From: Eopsaltria australis
Lineage: Eukaryota > Chordata > Aves > Passeriformes > Petroicidae
NCBI GenBank assembly: GCA_034509425.1
Contig: JAVTVJ010000070.1
Coordinates: 682,001 to 746,000 of the forward strand
Reading direction: 5' to 3'
Length of the DNA: 64,000 nt
Part shown: in pieces, positions 12,501 through 25,662 of the stretch
Layout: each line of letters begins with the position of its first letter
How positions within the stretch are numbered: the stretch's first letter is position 1
Program-made: the position numbers and the translations under genes
The notes under the pieces: generated by a model
Databases searched by the model: none
What the model was told of the DNA's origin: nothing
The model's input: only the letters and a program-made list of their open reading frames with translations

Positions 12501-14019
12501 AACCAGAAGTCAGAAAAGACCATACTTGGTGAGTCACACTCAAAGTTTATGGCTAGGACAGAAAATGAGAATTATCGTTACCATATACAAGGTTGGACTT
12601 CATGGGAAATCATAAGGATTGCTTTGGAATTATGAAACTGTGGAACTTCTTGGTGTTTGGCCAAGTCCCAAAACCCCTAGTTCAAGTTTCACTGTCTGAA
12701 GGCCAGTTTGTTTAAGGAATGAGACTAAACTCAAATGACTTGGGTTAGGATTTGGGCTCTTCTATCTTCTTGATAATCTTGTCATCCTGTAGAAAATATC
12801 TCAAGCATATGATCAATTTCTTGAGAAAAAAAAAGCAAAATAAAGCAGAAAAAACATTTTTTTTTCCTTCTGTCTTTTGCTTTTTGCTCAAATATAGGTA
12901 AAATTGTTAAACTTGGCAAAATTAATCATTCATTGTTGGATAAGCACTACAATATATATCTGCAAAGTTTTCCTCAATTATAAAGATTAGTCAGGAATTT
13001 ATGTATTTGATTGCTACTTGGACTCAGTTTTGAGATCTCAAAAGCCCCAAGTCCAATCTCTTGGTTTGAAAGAAGGCTGCTTTAAGAAAATAAGATTAGT
13101 TATCCCCTATGATTTTTTAGAGAGCCATGATGTGCTCATTAAATGAGAGGACTCGTCTTCTATCCTTTTCCAGACCACTTTCCCTAAGTATTCTAATGAT
13201 CCAGTTTTACTGGCAAAAAAATTACTGGAAAACAAAAGCACTGGTGGTAGTTTCAATATATATTTGCAGTTCTGGAAAAAGTTTCAAACAGCAATTTGAA
13301 CTGTACAGGAAATCCTCAGATGTGAGTCTGAGCTAAAAATGGCACTGCCTGGGATAGTGGTGTGATGCAGAAGCACTGGGCAGATAGAATATTTCATACT
13401 CAGGATAATGGAAAAAAAGGGAAAAAAGCTTTGAAGAAGCAGCAAAAGAGTGATTTAAACACGGCATGAAAGTTTTACCTTTTGCTTAATACAGACAAAA
13501 ACAAAATTGTAAAGGACTTGAAAATAATGAGGAGTTTTTTTTAATGACAGAAACCATTTTAAAAACCATCTTTGGACCATTTTTAAAGAAGATTACTCAT
13601 TAAAAGGAACTACAAATAAGATCTGAGCTATAAAAAATTGTTGGGAAAAGACTCATTACTGCTGCATTGGACACTTCATTTATGGCATGTCAGGAAAAAA
13701 TTTCAGAAAATTAAAAGACTAAGGGTAAGAAATATGACAAACAAGTAGCAATTTATATGATGTGGCTGTCTAGATGAAAATTGTTCATCATTTGATTCAT
13801 GTGTGGAAACTCTTAATAAGCCCAATTTTGCGAAGATGTGGATTTCTCAAAGACATAGGCAGAACTGAAGAGTTCAAGGATTTCAATGTGAATGCAGGAT
13901 TTCTTTACATCAGATGGAACAGGAACTATGTCAATTCACCAGTCCACTTGAAAAGGCTTATAGAGAAATGTTCCTAACCTGATTCAAATGTAGATTTAGA
14001 GATAAGAGTGAAAAGAGGT
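9521..14019. other. unique noncoding DNA
   Basis: No gene recognised. The longest open frame is 156 codons at 10602-11072 (plus). It lies in pyrimidine-rich DNA (few A, hence few stops), and its Leu/Ser/Phe-rich translation looks like a composition artefact. A cluster of overlapping open frames on both strands at 12036-12344 lies in slightly GC-richer DNA; I could not assign it. A fragment near 10141-10155 (CACAGAATCACAGA) resembles the CR1 terminal octamer but is too short to call. Confidence 0.5.
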
Positions 14020-14310
14020 TTTATCAGCAAAAAAATCTGATGCTTAAAGGTTGAAAAATGCCAAGCATTGGATTAGTGGAAAAGTGGATGTTTCTAGATG
14101 CTAAGAGAAGTACAATTTTGCAAAGAAAACCAGAGCAATAACAAAAGTTCTTTTATCAGGTATATAAAGAATAAGGAAAGAAGAGGCTTCTCATTAAACA
14201 TGTGGTAGTTATTAGTAAGCCAGGGCCAAGAACATAGGCTTGGCCCTTAAAGTAACTGAATAATTTGCCTCTGAGTTTGGTGGGAAGGATAATGTTGGGC
14301 ATGAAGGCTG
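14020..14310 (+). mobile_element. possible decayed CR1/L3-type LINE, endonuclease-RT linker
   Basis: The region around 14140-14180 reads like the linker of CR1/L3-type LINE ORF2 that encodes '...FYRYIKNKRK...': TTCTTTTATCAGGTATATAA, then AGAATAAGGAAAGAAG. It is followed at about 14252 by GTAACTGAATAATTTGCCTC, comparable to the 'LNDYFASVF' part. The similarity is patchy and no frame is kept. It lies downstream of the RT piece at 8470-9520 on the same strand although it should precede RT in an intact element, so it is probably a separate insertion. An alternative is chance similarity in A/G-rich DNA. Confidence 0.4.
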
Positions 14311-17300
14311 GAGTGGAGGAAGTAATGAAAGCAGACTACAGAGGTGGGGAGAAAAAGGTGTGGAAGACTTGGTTCATTCAGAGTCTCCAAAAAAGTCAAA
14401 CAAATGTTTGAGAGCAAATAGCACTCTATCTTCAGTACAGAAACTGGGATTGTCAGTATTTTAAGAACACCTTCACACCCCTGAATTCAGCCACATCAGG
14501 CACTGCTGAAGTCATGACTGGGCCATTGGGCAGTTGCCTAATGGAAGGTGTTTAGTGCTCCTTATCCCAATTCTTTCCCATACAAAAGTGTACATATTTC
14601 AAAAACACCTTTTCCACTGGCATCCTCCTTGGTGGGGCCAGTGCCTTGGGTGAGCATGGAAGCTGAAGTCATTTATAACCAGTTGATAAAACATTAAAAG
14701 AAAACATCTGCTTGCTGCCTGCTGTTTTTATTTCTTTAAATGATCAGAATAGCAGAAAACTGTGGACTGTAAAGGTACAAGCTTATTAGAATTGCATGTT
14801 TTAAGAGTTTTCTTTAAGAGGAGTCATTCAAAAGTTCTTTAAGAAGGAAGAACCTCCCTTAAAAATGCCTTCAAACAACCATGCAACAAAATACTGAATA
14901 AATATTAAAAAGAACAGCAAGTACAATGGAGAATTTTTAACAAATAATAGAAACAATTAAGATAAAATAAATATAAGCAAAGCTGAAAAGAATTATGGCA
15001 TAAAACACACACATGAATGTTATGATTAATGTAAAGGGAGATTGCATATTCTGTTATAAATGTTTAATGACTTTATTTTTAACATTGTGGTTTACATTAT
15101 GGATATAATAGCCTTTCAGAAATGGCAGATAAATGACAATTTCAAGCTAAGAATTTTTCAACTACTTAAGGAAAGTTTGAATGCCAAGTTTTCTTATGAT
15201 TTTTATTGCAGTATATTTACATTAAAAGCTAGAGATATATAAACTAGGGCAAAGAACCCTTTACTCAGAAATATAATTTGTTTGGAATTCCTATGGCTCT
15301 GCTCTTACAGCAATATGCATATATTTAAATGACAACAATAAATCTTAAGAATAAAATCTCAATGCTAACAGATTAAGATACACAATATTTTAACATAACA
15401 TTTTATTTTAGAAGTTAATTTTATAATTCAACTGATACAAAAAATGCATGCAAACATTTCTAAGAGCCTATCTATTAAAAAACCCTTTCTTATGATATTG
15501 TTTATGGTTACAAACTAATATTCGGTTTTGCACATTATTGCAAATATATCTATTCTCTATTGATTACTTTTTTTTATTATTTTTGTATTACTCTGGGTTT
15601 TATTTCATCTCCTTTCAAGTCTGGAGCAAACAAATGAACTGTTGATCTGATAAGAGACAGAATACATTGATCTATCATAGAAGATGGGCATGAATTTTTT
15701 CAGATTGCTGGAAAATATTTGCTAGAAAAGGAAATAGGCATTTTTGGAGAGCATGTTATTGCTATGCAATTCAAAGCCCAGTTTGGGAGCCTTTTTGCAT
15801 AAAAATACCAACTCTTTCTTAGGACCATGGATATGTCAAATGGGCACCATTGTGATTACAGATATTCTGAAAGACCTAGATTAAACTAAATGGCCCCACT
15901 GAAGTAATTCAATTTCACAGGGATCTTCAGCTGGAGTGAATTAATATGATCACTGAACTGAATTTTTCTGTGGAATGAATTTTTCATGGACCAGCTGAGC
16001 TGCTGTGTTATGATGGTGCTGCAGAGTGATGACATGAATTCAGAGCAAAGTATTGCACTGAACAACCAACTGCAAATGATAACAAACTGTTTTATGTATC
16101 TGCAAGTGTTTGTGTGCTGCCTGGAGTTTAATATACATTCTCAAATTTTATGTTTCTTCATAGTACTTCATCTGGAATTAGGGGAGGTTCTATCATGCTG
16201 GAACTCTCCTGGTGCTATGAATGACATAATTCACCCCTGATATGTAAGTTCATGGTGAGGAATAGAAGGCTACTCTGCTTTTGATTTTGTTATGCTGTTG
16301 TCTAAGGCATTACATAAAGCCTCTTGGGCAGAGCAATTAAACTAGTCAAAGCACTTGAACATGACTGGTTTGCTGGAAGCACTGTGAGGTGGCCTCATGG
16401 GGCCACACACTAGATTTATGATGACCTAATTCAGACCCGTGCAGCTGCAGGACTTTTTATAACTTTACTTGTTTTACGTTGCATTATGTGTGGCGCCATT
16501 TCTCTTGGACTGGCAGATTAGCTTGGAGGAGGATCTAGTATTGTCTTTCCAGTGTTTTAAATACTTTTTTTATATTTGAAAATTGCTGAGCTTACATTAG
16601 GATAAGAATCTCTAGAGTGAAAAAGTAATGAAAATGACAAGCAAAGTTGACAAATATACCCACTCCATCAGTGATTTTGGTTTCCAAGTGTTTATAAGCC
16701 TCTGGCCAGAGTGGTTATCCTTAACTGAGGCTGATGGTCCCTAATTAACTGTTTCTATAGTGATGTCCTCCAGCCTCCCTTTAATGAGCATCTGCTATGC
16801 AAGTACTGGTAGTGGCAAGATAGCTGCATTGCTATGACGTTGCACTTGCAGCAAGTGGGACTTGTGTAAAGGGCAGGAGGATGACACTGCAGATTTTCAC
16901 CTAGAGTGTACTGGCATTTATGTCTAACGATGTTGTGTGTTACTGCATTACTGACACTGGTCTTGGTGAGGGAAAAACAGCTAAGGATTCTGATATTTAC
17001 ACAGTTAATGTTGTGTTCTATATTCAGAGAGGGCTGTTAAAAAAAATTAAATTCAAAATAAGGCAAAATTATTCAAAAGCACAAAACTCACTATTTTTCA
17101 GTAGGCTGTCAGTGTGGATTTTTTGCTGGAGTGAAGGAGTCTGTGGAGCTGCAGGGGCAAGCTGACATTTGCAATGAGGAGCTAAGAGCAACGGGTGGGC
17201 ATAGTATCAGTATACAATGCTGTCATTGTCATTCTTTGTTTAATGTCTTTTAAGCTGAAGATAAACTGGTTAACTGCTTCCCAAACGAGCTGTGTTTGCA

Positions 17301-20208
17301 GAGGGTTTAGAGCTCTTAAGGAAGCAGTCTGCAAAGATTTAATGGGATCTGTGTAAAGAAGAGGCTAGTATCAATTTCTGTGTTCACTGTGGTTTTTGTG
17401 GGATTAATTTGAAGTGCTTTACATGTTTCTATTTTATTTCTTGAATTTTTTCCCGCTGATGTGTGCTTTATGAAGTTTTCATCTGGAGTGATTAACTGGA
17501 GACTAGGCTACAGGTAAGGTATGGGAGACTGATTTGTTAATGAGACCTGCTTTTCCAAAACCCTCTTTCCTGCTCTCATAGGATAGAGGATGTGCTGATA
17601 GGTTATATAGCCCAGCTGTCATGATTATTAAGGTGACATCAGAGCTGCTGACCAGACATCAACCAAACCTGCCACCTCAGGGAAGGCTTGGTAGCTCTGA
17701 GATTACCTGGGATTGGCCAGAAACTCAGCAATACTCCAACAATATGACCTGCTCCAGGCAGGAACTTGGTCTCAGCACTCAGTGCACTAAGAAAATTAGA
17801 ATTCCTTGTTAATATAGTCTGTTTTCTCATTCTGTGCAGTATGAGGATGGCTGAGTCTCTTTTAGGTGAATGGATCTAGTCATACATACAAAATTTTAAT
17901 TATAAGTGTTTTCAAGAAATTGCTATGGGATTAAAATGTCCATTTCTGAGTTCAGCTCAGTTCAGAAATACTCATGCATCACTGCTAACTTCAGTGGAAA
18001 TTTCTGTGGTGTGGATGTTTTTTCCAGCCTGCTTGCTCAAGAGGATGATAAGAAAAGGTAAACACAAGTGTTTTGCTGAATAAGAGTAGTACTTAAATGA
18101 TTGTGTTGAGTGAGTACCTCCAAAATAAGACTTATGTTTCCCATGACCTTGTCCATATTATTGAATTTTTGCTCTCCTAGCAAGATAATGCTTTGAAGAC
18201 TGGAGTAAACAAATCAAAGTCCTTGAACACAGATTTGTAGGATGGCTTTGTTTTTTCTTTTCTATTTCATGGAGTTTGCAATTTTCTCCACAGCATCATG
18301 TAATGGAAAATGTTAGCAGAGCTGCCCTCAGATGGTAATCTGTATTCTCCACAAAGTCAAGCAGTTTGAGTGAAGGCTGTGAATGATGGCAGAAGCATCT
18401 CAAAATGATCACTGAGTAACTTCAATCTATTTTGTCCCCCATTAATGGATTACCAGGTGCAGAGTGAGCTTGAGTCGATTCTCTGAAAGAATTGTAAAAG
18501 TGGCAGAGGTATTGAGAGAATGAAGCCTAAAAGCTACATACCATCAGCTCAGGAATAGGTTGGGGTAGCAGGCTATCCTGATACTCCAAAATTGTGGAAT
18601 CCAGGGCTATATTGACACTGTTACCCTCAGAGTGGACACCCTTCACTTTCACATGCATACATACCTACAAATCAATGCACTACAATCAGAAAGGAAAGAA
18701 TACTGTAAGAAAAATGTGATGGAACTAGACTTTCTTGCGCTCTGAAGGAGATTAAGGTGAAATGTAATAATAGTAAAAATTCATCTTCTTTAAACAAAGC
18801 TCTGATGAAAATGGATGTATTGAAGAACCTGAGCTGCTGCTCATGATGGTGATCCACAGCCAGGCAGGCCTAAGTCAGCATGGAGGGAGAAAGATGAGTT
18901 GAATTGAATATAGTTCCCAAAAATTGTTCATTACCTGTTAACATATATAACTCTTCTTTTTTCAAGGCTACAGGAACAAAGTCTCCCTAATGCCCTGATA
19001 GCCTTAGTCGAGAAGGAACCCAGACACAGGGGACAAAAGCATTTTTGTAATGAATCATAAGTATGGACTACTAACAAAACAGAACAATGAAATATCTGGT
19101 GCCAGGTGGGTCTTTTGGACTGCTGGTTCTAATTTAATGGTAAATTATAAAAATGTTAGGTGTTCCAGCTGCACCTGAGAATGCTCAGAGATGTGAATAA
19201 ACATTATCTTAATAAACACACTTGTGAGAGTCACTGATTAATGTCTGCGTCATTCCCAAACAGAAAGAGCACACCTGGCTTAAACAGATACAACTCTCCT
19301 TGAAGCTAGTGGGAGCTTCTGTGATAGCCAGAGCTGAATGTGGCCTGTTGTGACAAATATCTGAGAACTGAACAGAAAACCCTTATTATCAGTCTCATTC
19401 TTTAACCACAAGAACATCCACTTTACTAGGAAAATATATCCCCTTTTGTATAATCTGACAAATGTGACTTATTCCAAACAAAATGTTTTTGGAGAGAGAA
19501 AAAAAAAAGTGTGGAGAAATCCAATCAGTATTACTTAATCTTCCTCCCTTCATCTGGATGTTCTCAAGTCATTGATATTGCACAGGCTGCACTAGAACAA
19601 ACAAATCAATCACGCCATGGCACTGTTACTGGCTCAGCCTCTCTCCAACCAATGACAAGTTACTTTTTTTCCCCTTCTTTTTAACAAATGCATTTCTTCC
19701 TAGTGGAAGAAGCACCATCAGTCTTACTAATGTTGGTGTATGTGGAGACACTCCACAGTGCCATCCTTCCCTCTCCAAATACCCCTATACACCTACAGAA
19801 AAGCTAAATTCTAAGAAATGCTTTCCTCTGTGCTAAGATCCTTCTTACAGGGAAATCAATCAATAAATAATAGTACTGGAGTTGCAAGATATAATGAAGC
19901 AGGAGAAAGGAAGCAAAGATGATAAACTGAGGCTTTCTTTTCAAGCCAGGAAATCAAAGTCTCTGCCAAGCCATGTTCTGCAGCAGGATGCTTGCTTTTG
20001 TCTGCAATGCTAAGTGGCTGCTGCATAATAGTGCTTTTGGTGCTAACCCAGTGAAAAATGTTTTTTTTCTTTATTATGAGGTTTCCCCTATTGTTCTGGT
20101 GAGCTCTGCCTGTATAAGAACTGTGCACTTCTTTCTTCATCTTCTTTAGAGCTACATTATAAAAAGTCAGAAGAATAATCTGTTCAGCTAATTGAGATCT
20201 ATTTGCTG
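14311..20208. other. unique noncoding DNA
   Basis: About 5.9 kb of mostly AT-rich sequence with no recognisable gene; all open frames are under 90 codons. 14860-15600 is especially A+T-rich. Words such as ACTCTCCTTGAAGCTAGTGG and GCTGAATGTGGCC near 19290-19345 faintly recall the old MITE-like pattern noted at 3430, too weak to annotate separately. Confidence 0.5.
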
Positions 20209-20529
20209 CTTCTTCTTCTTCTTCTTCTTCTTCTTCTTCTTCTTCTTTTTCTTCTTCTTCTTCTTTTTCTTCTTCTTCTTCATCTTCTTCTTCTTCTTCT
20301 TCTTCTTCTTCTTCTTCTTCTTCTTCTTCTTCTTTCTTCTTCATCTTCTTCATCTTCTTCTTCTTCCTCTTCTTCTTCTTCATCTTCATCTTCTTCTTTC
20401 TTCTTTCTTCTTCTTCTTCTTTTTCTTCTTCTTCTTCTTCTTCTTCTTCTTCTTCTTCTTCTTCTTCTTCTTCTTCTTCTTCTTCTTCTTCTTCTTCTTT
20501 CTTTCTTCTTCTTCCTTCTTCTTCATCTT
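20209..20529 (+). repeat. (TTC)n/(GAA)n microsatellite
   Basis: 321 bases of CTT/TTC triplets on the plus strand (GAA on the minus), with a few interruptions by CAT, TTT, CCT and TTTC units. Long uninterrupted runs occur on both sides of a more mixed centre (about 20335-20410). The long Phe, Leu, Ser and Glu homopolymer open frames seen on both strands here are products of the repeat, not genes. Long GAA/TTC tracts are known to form triplex DNA and to be length-polymorphic. Assembly length may be unreliable. Confidence 0.97.
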
Positions 20530-20782
20530 GTGAAGAGAGACTAATTCATTGGAAAAATACTGCAATCTGCAGAATTTGGTGTGTGTATATTATATAGGTG
20601 CATGCATAAAACATTGCATTTATTTTTTTTAATCTTTTCTTTAACATGTGTTTTCTTCTCTGGGAACTTAAGAAGTTTAATACCTGCTCTAATAAAACAG
20701 AAAACGTGCAGAATTCTAACGCTGTCCTCTGCTTCCCAGCTAGAGAGTGAGTCTCTCCTGTGAGGTCTGAAACACAAGGCAC

Positions 20783-21349
20783 ATGTTTGTGGCCCTCTGC
20801 TTCTGTGGATCCAACCAAAATGTTCCTGCACTCGCTTGTTCCATAACTACACAGTTGCAAGTTCTCCCACAAGCCTACTGGCTGCTGAAGGTAAGCTTCA
20901 TCTTGTGGCACTGCAGAAAGAAGTTACAAAATACAAAGTGGGAGTTAGGCTGGCTGAGGCAACACTTTGCTATTACCTGCGATGAGCTAAGGTCTGGTCA
21001 CAGAGCACTTCAGCTAATGTCTCCTCCAGTTTACCCTGTTCCAGTCTGGCCTGATTGCTCCTTGGAGTTTTTCTCTGTACTTTGCTGTGATGGGAGCAAA
21101 TCAGTGCATTTTCCAAATTTTTGCCGTGTGGTTTTACTTCCGTTCTGCAGAATATGTCCAGCCCAGAGATGGTTTTCTTTCTCGAGCAATGTTACAAGTT
21201 ACATTTGGATTCTAAACCTACGTGTGTTTCAGCAATCCTGCTCTATAGCTGGGTTCTGCAGACCCCAAATTGATGTGGCTGGTTCTCTTTTTGTCTTGTC
21301 TTGGACTGTTTTTATATCAGTACTTCTTGTAACAATCTTCACTTGGTGA
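20783..21349 (+). other. unassigned 188-codon open frame
   Basis: The longest frame outside simple repeats. Its translation is rich in Leu, Phe, Ser, Cys and Trp, with a hydrophobic C-terminal segment (about residues 168-188). It starts soon after an in-frame-independent stop-rich stretch, and I see no recognised domain. The plus strand here is T-rich and A-poor, which lowers stop frequency and could explain the length. I see no Kozak-strength argument or intron structure. I regard it as probably noncoding. Confidence 0.15.
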
Positions 21350-24300
21350 TTGTTTTCTGAGTGCCTTGGGAGCCACAGAAACTAAGAATCAGCATCCATC
21401 AGCTTTAATTGATGCATAATGCTCCCCTAGATACCTTTGAAAGAAAAAGAGTTGAAGTGAACAAATTTGGAATGTAGTTTTTCAGTATTGGCCAACTAAC
21501 AGTTCACAAAACAATGGAAAGATCTTGGACACAAATGATGTATTCTGCTTAAGATTCTGTTCTCACACATTTCTTGCTACATCTTATCGTTGCCCACAGA
21601 AAAGGCATTCTTCATAACAAGCAAAAAGAGGGTTATAATCTGTGGTTGACCTTTGATGGAGATAATGATACATTTTCTTTCAAAATCTGTGTGAGGCAGA
21701 GTTATTCATAGCTTCATGAAAATGCCCTGTTTAAAAACAGTACATTGTTTTAAGTTAAAAAAAATCACACTTGATTATAGTTTAGAAATGTCACAATCCT
21801 GCCCCACACTCAGTAGGGGAGCTATGTTGGTGTGATTTGACAAGAACCCTTATAGAACAAGAAGTTGAAGAGGCTGGGATGATTTTTAAATGTAAAATAA
21901 ATATATAAAAATAAAACCAGGAGAAAGATCATATTTTTAAGTTTAGAATTGGACCCATCAGATAAACATAAGAATGGAGAAAATGCGTCATAAGACTTTG
22001 TATGCTCTGTAGTATTTCAACCGAAAAGCTCTCCGTGGATCATCTGACACAAGTTTGGTGCATTCAAAATTCCAGTGAAGCTTCATATAATTTTTTTTTA
22101 TTGAGGTGTTTTTCTTATCATGTAAGGCACATTGTCTACCTTTCATCTCTGAACAATATTTTATGTAGCAGCCCTGATCTGTTCCATGATTCTGAAGGGC
22201 ACAACTGTGGTCAAACTCTCCCTGTAGAACTGGTCAATGTTAAAATCAAGGTAGAGTTTACTTGAAGATCCCAAAACCAAACTCTTCATTAATTACCCCT
22301 GTTCAACTCAGAAACTTTTTATTGCATTCAAACATTCCTGTTAGCAATTAAAATACAAGTAAATCTGCTGGGAGACGGATTTTATGGGCTAAACTGGTTG
22401 TAACATTTATTTTCCTCAGTTGTTCAGACTTGTTAATTTTCCTGATCTTCTGCAATAGCTCCTTCAGTTAGTGGCCTTTATTTTAGATGACATGGCAGGC
22501 ACAAAAAAGTTCAAATGGGCAGTTTGTGTTTGCAGTGTTGAAGAGCTTTATGCCTCTGGCAAACAGTAGATTTCAATGTCTAAACATATTTGTTAAATGC
22601 TGTATTAGCTTAAATATTGAAAGAGATGCTTGGAGAATGCAGGTTACCCATATGTAAATTTTCATCACAAACACTGTTTAAAATGAATTTCACAGGGAAA
22701 GATCTATTAAGGAAAGAGTTTAGGAGCTTCCACATTATTAATGCTTCTTGTTAAGCTTCTGGTAAGCTCCAAACATTTCATTCTTGTGAGGCATTAAGTA
22801 TTCAGGTGATGAAGGAAAGGGAATGGAGGACAGAGGAGTAGAGAACTGAAATTTTGTGTATCTGGACTGTTTAGGAGGTAGATTTTGAATTCTAGGATAA
22901 ACAGTAGCCATAAGTGACTGCAAAAATAATGAGCATTAGGATATCTGCTAAGACAAATTTTAGGAGTGATTAAAATGTCAGTACTATCACCCAGTCTATG
23001 TAAATAGGGCAGGCTGTTCAGGCCTCTGAGTTGCTGGATCTGATATTTTACTGTGACATTATTTACAGCTGTTCTAAAGAAGTTTAAACTAGGTATGAGA
23101 TCTTGCCACATCATTTTCTGGGAAATATGGCCTCTTGCTTGAAAACTAAGGGAGAATTTATTTTGGTTTGTTGAAGCACACACTTAAGTACTTTATGAGC
23201 AGGGATAGATTTCTGACTCATTGTGCTGGGCAAAGACTAATTAGGCTTCTAATATACTGTGTGCAGTAGAAGTAATACAGCCTTTCAGACACACAAACCA
23301 AAGCTAGAAACTAATTTATTTCAACACATGTGTCTCTCTTTCTAAGGGATACAGACATCCAAAAAAGTTCATCGTCTTGTATTTATCGTTGTTTCATTTA
23401 GATATCAGGTTAGAAATATAAAATTATCAAACCCTGATGAAATGTGCTAAATAAGTTTACACAGAGACACCACTTTGATGGCCCTATCCATTTTCTATTC
23501 CTTTCCAAGACATATCTGAGAAATCTTTTGTTAAATAAAAAGTCATGATTCTTTTCCTTCTTTTTGTCTGGGTGCCATTCACAGACAAATACAGCATTTT
23601 AAGAAGATTTTGCCCAGACTTCAGTACAAACTCAGAAAAAAAAGGGCAACTGAGAGCGGATGGGAAATGATCCACCAAAATAATCATTATGTGGTGCCTT
23701 TTCATGCAACAGAAAATGAAGGGTTCAGTTTTCTCAAGCAAAGAAGGAAAACAAATACATTTGTGCAGTTTCTCAGCTGCTGCAAATAGATTCAGCTCCA
23801 CTGACCTCAACAGCACAAGCAGGGCCTGCATTTCACTTTATTATTCACATTATAGTATCACCATGAAGATATAATATGGTCCAAAGGTAGAAGAGACATA
23901 GTAAGGGGAGAATCCTTTCTCAAAGACAGGTTGTAGGAGGTCACAAAGGCAAAGACTGGGCAGAGGGGCAGAGAATAGAGTTAGCAGATGCTTTCTGCTG
24001 ACACTACCACAGTGAAAGGTTGTGCATCTCAGAGCTCAAGTGCCAGTGTTGTGGGTGAGAAGTGTGGAAGCATCATCCAGAACAAGAAGGAAAACATGGA
24101 GTTTGATCCTTCCAGCAGCAAAATCCTGAATGAACTTTCCCCCTTTAAACACTACTTTTAATCTTGCCCTCTCTTGGGCCCCTGGGGCTGTACTGCTACA
24201 AAGCAGAGAGCAGACTTTCTCCATACATGCCCAGAGCTGTCCCAGTCTTGACAGGAACAAGCAACTCCAAGTTAGTGCCTCCTGAATTTTTTGCCATGCT

Positions 24301-24354
24301 GCAGCTCATTTTCAGTGGGGAAGGTGGGTGGGAAGTTTTATTCCTGTCTCATAG

Positions 24355-24412
24355 GCTGATATACAGGCTTCTCTTCTGAGGGTCGTGGGTTAGAACCCCT
24401 CGGGCTAAGAAG
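24355..24412 (+). other. tRNA-like B-box remnant, possible SINE relic
   Basis: GGTCGTGGGTTAGAACCCC at about 24380-24398 matches the T-arm/internal B box of tRNA genes (consensus GGTTCGANNCC) with one main difference. Its flanks (GGG before, TCGGGCT after) could be a decayed tRNA 3' half. A convincing A box and a full cloverleaf are missing, so it is not a tRNA gene. It may be a relic of a tRNA-derived SINE, or chance. Confidence 0.25.
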
Positions 24413-25607
24413 GGAAATTAATTCCATTATTTTACCTTTGGGATTGTATATTTGGGCAAAAAAACCCAAAACACCCCCTACACACAAAAATCAACCCAGC
24501 CAAAAAAACACCAACAAGTAAGAAATCAGTGTGATGAGCAGCTTTTCTTAAAGATAGTTGCAAGGAGAACTGTTTGGTGTTTTGAAGGAGCTTCACCTCC
24601 TGGCTTTCTCCACGCTGGGAGAGCAGCAATGACAGAGATGGGCTCCCGCAGCTCTCTTACCCTACCCTTAGTTCTCCCAAAAAAGTAGGATTTTCAGCTG
24701 CCTGCTGAGCCTACTGATCTCAGGCAGGTCCAAGTTTAGCATTCGAATAGTTTTGAATTTCATTAAGAAGTACCTGACTCTCCTCTGAAGATATATGGTG
24801 GTAAAGATTTCACTCCAGGACCTAAGCTGGCAGACTGTGCTTTCCTGGAGCTAACCTTTATGTGCACCCTGGGAAAGAAGCAAGGATTAAAGCCCCTTAA
24901 AGACACTTAAATAGACCTTCCTTTTAAAATACCTGTGAATTCTTGCAGGACCAAACATGGGCAGTCCACAAAATCAGTCTTCTGCTGCAAATATATCTTT
25001 TGTGAAAGTAGGAACAAAATGCTTCATCTATGTTCTTGTATGTGCAGCATGCATACAAGAAATCAATAATATCAGAACAGGTTGTGTAAAACTTACATCA
25101 TACTCTAAAGCCACTGTATATTTTTACCTGTGTCGGAAGATTCTTCTGCCTCCATTAATAGTAATCACAGATTAATTTGTTTGTAAAAGGAGGCCACATT
25201 TTTGCCACTTTATCTTAAGAGTGCTTTTATACAACTGGTGGTCTGTATTCTACTGATTTAAGCCATCTCACCTTAATAGGCTTGTTGGTTTTTGCTTGCT
25301 TAAGTTCCTGCACCAAAGTATCTGCTGCCATTTCAGGTAACACATGTTCAAAAGTGTTCTGAACAGAAAACAGCTCTGTTGAAAGGACCAAAAATAGTAA
25401 TTTCTGATGAAAATTTCATGAAAATTGAATTATTTTGAAAACCAAAGTGTTAATTCCTTAGCTGAAGTTTTTTTTTTTAGATATCATTGCTAGTGTTTCC
25501 TCTCTCATGCAAATATAGTGTTTCCTAAAATTAAAGGCGCACGATATCTCATTGCTGTATGATCTAACATTCATGCAGCCCTTCTAGTTAGTTCTACACA
25601 AAGCTTC

Positions 25608-25662
25608 CAGTTGTTGCACTTGATGATCTGAGAGGTATTTTCCAACCTTAATGATCAAATTC
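25608..25662 (+). mobile_element. CR1 LINE 3'-end fragment
   Basis: GCACTTGATGATCTGAGAGG followed by TATTTTCCAACCTTAATGAT is the typical avian CR1 3' untranslated end (normally '...GGACTTGATGATCTTAGAGG...TTCCAACCTTAATGATTCT' in outline). Only the last 55 bases or so are recognisable, as expected from the strong 5' truncation of CR1 insertions. The terminal octamer repeat has decayed. It points toward the minus-strand CR1 that begins about 170 bases downstream. Confidence 0.75.

Larger units (their letters stand above)
20530..25607. other. unique noncoding DNA
   Basis: About 5 kb with no assignable gene. It contains one longer open frame (20783-21349 plus, 188 codons), described separately as a lead, and a tRNA-like box near 24380. 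The 129-codon minus frame at 22794-23183 and the 115-codon minus frame at 23484-23831 have no recognisable domain and no supporting splice context. Confidence 0.5.

Noticed and set aside
12585..12605. CR1 3'-end-like word (AAGGTTGGACTTCATGGG)
   Set aside because: The following bases do not continue as CR1, so the resemblance is limited to about 15 bases.
19856..20544. Long open frames encoding poly-Glu, poly-Phe, poly-Leu or poly-Ser proteins
   Set aside because: They are translations of the TTC/GAA microsatellite in different frames. The minus-strand frame only extends into flanking DNA by chance.
24355..24412. A functional tRNA gene
   Set aside because: Only a T-arm-like word is present. 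No acceptor pairing, anticodon arm or A box could be found.
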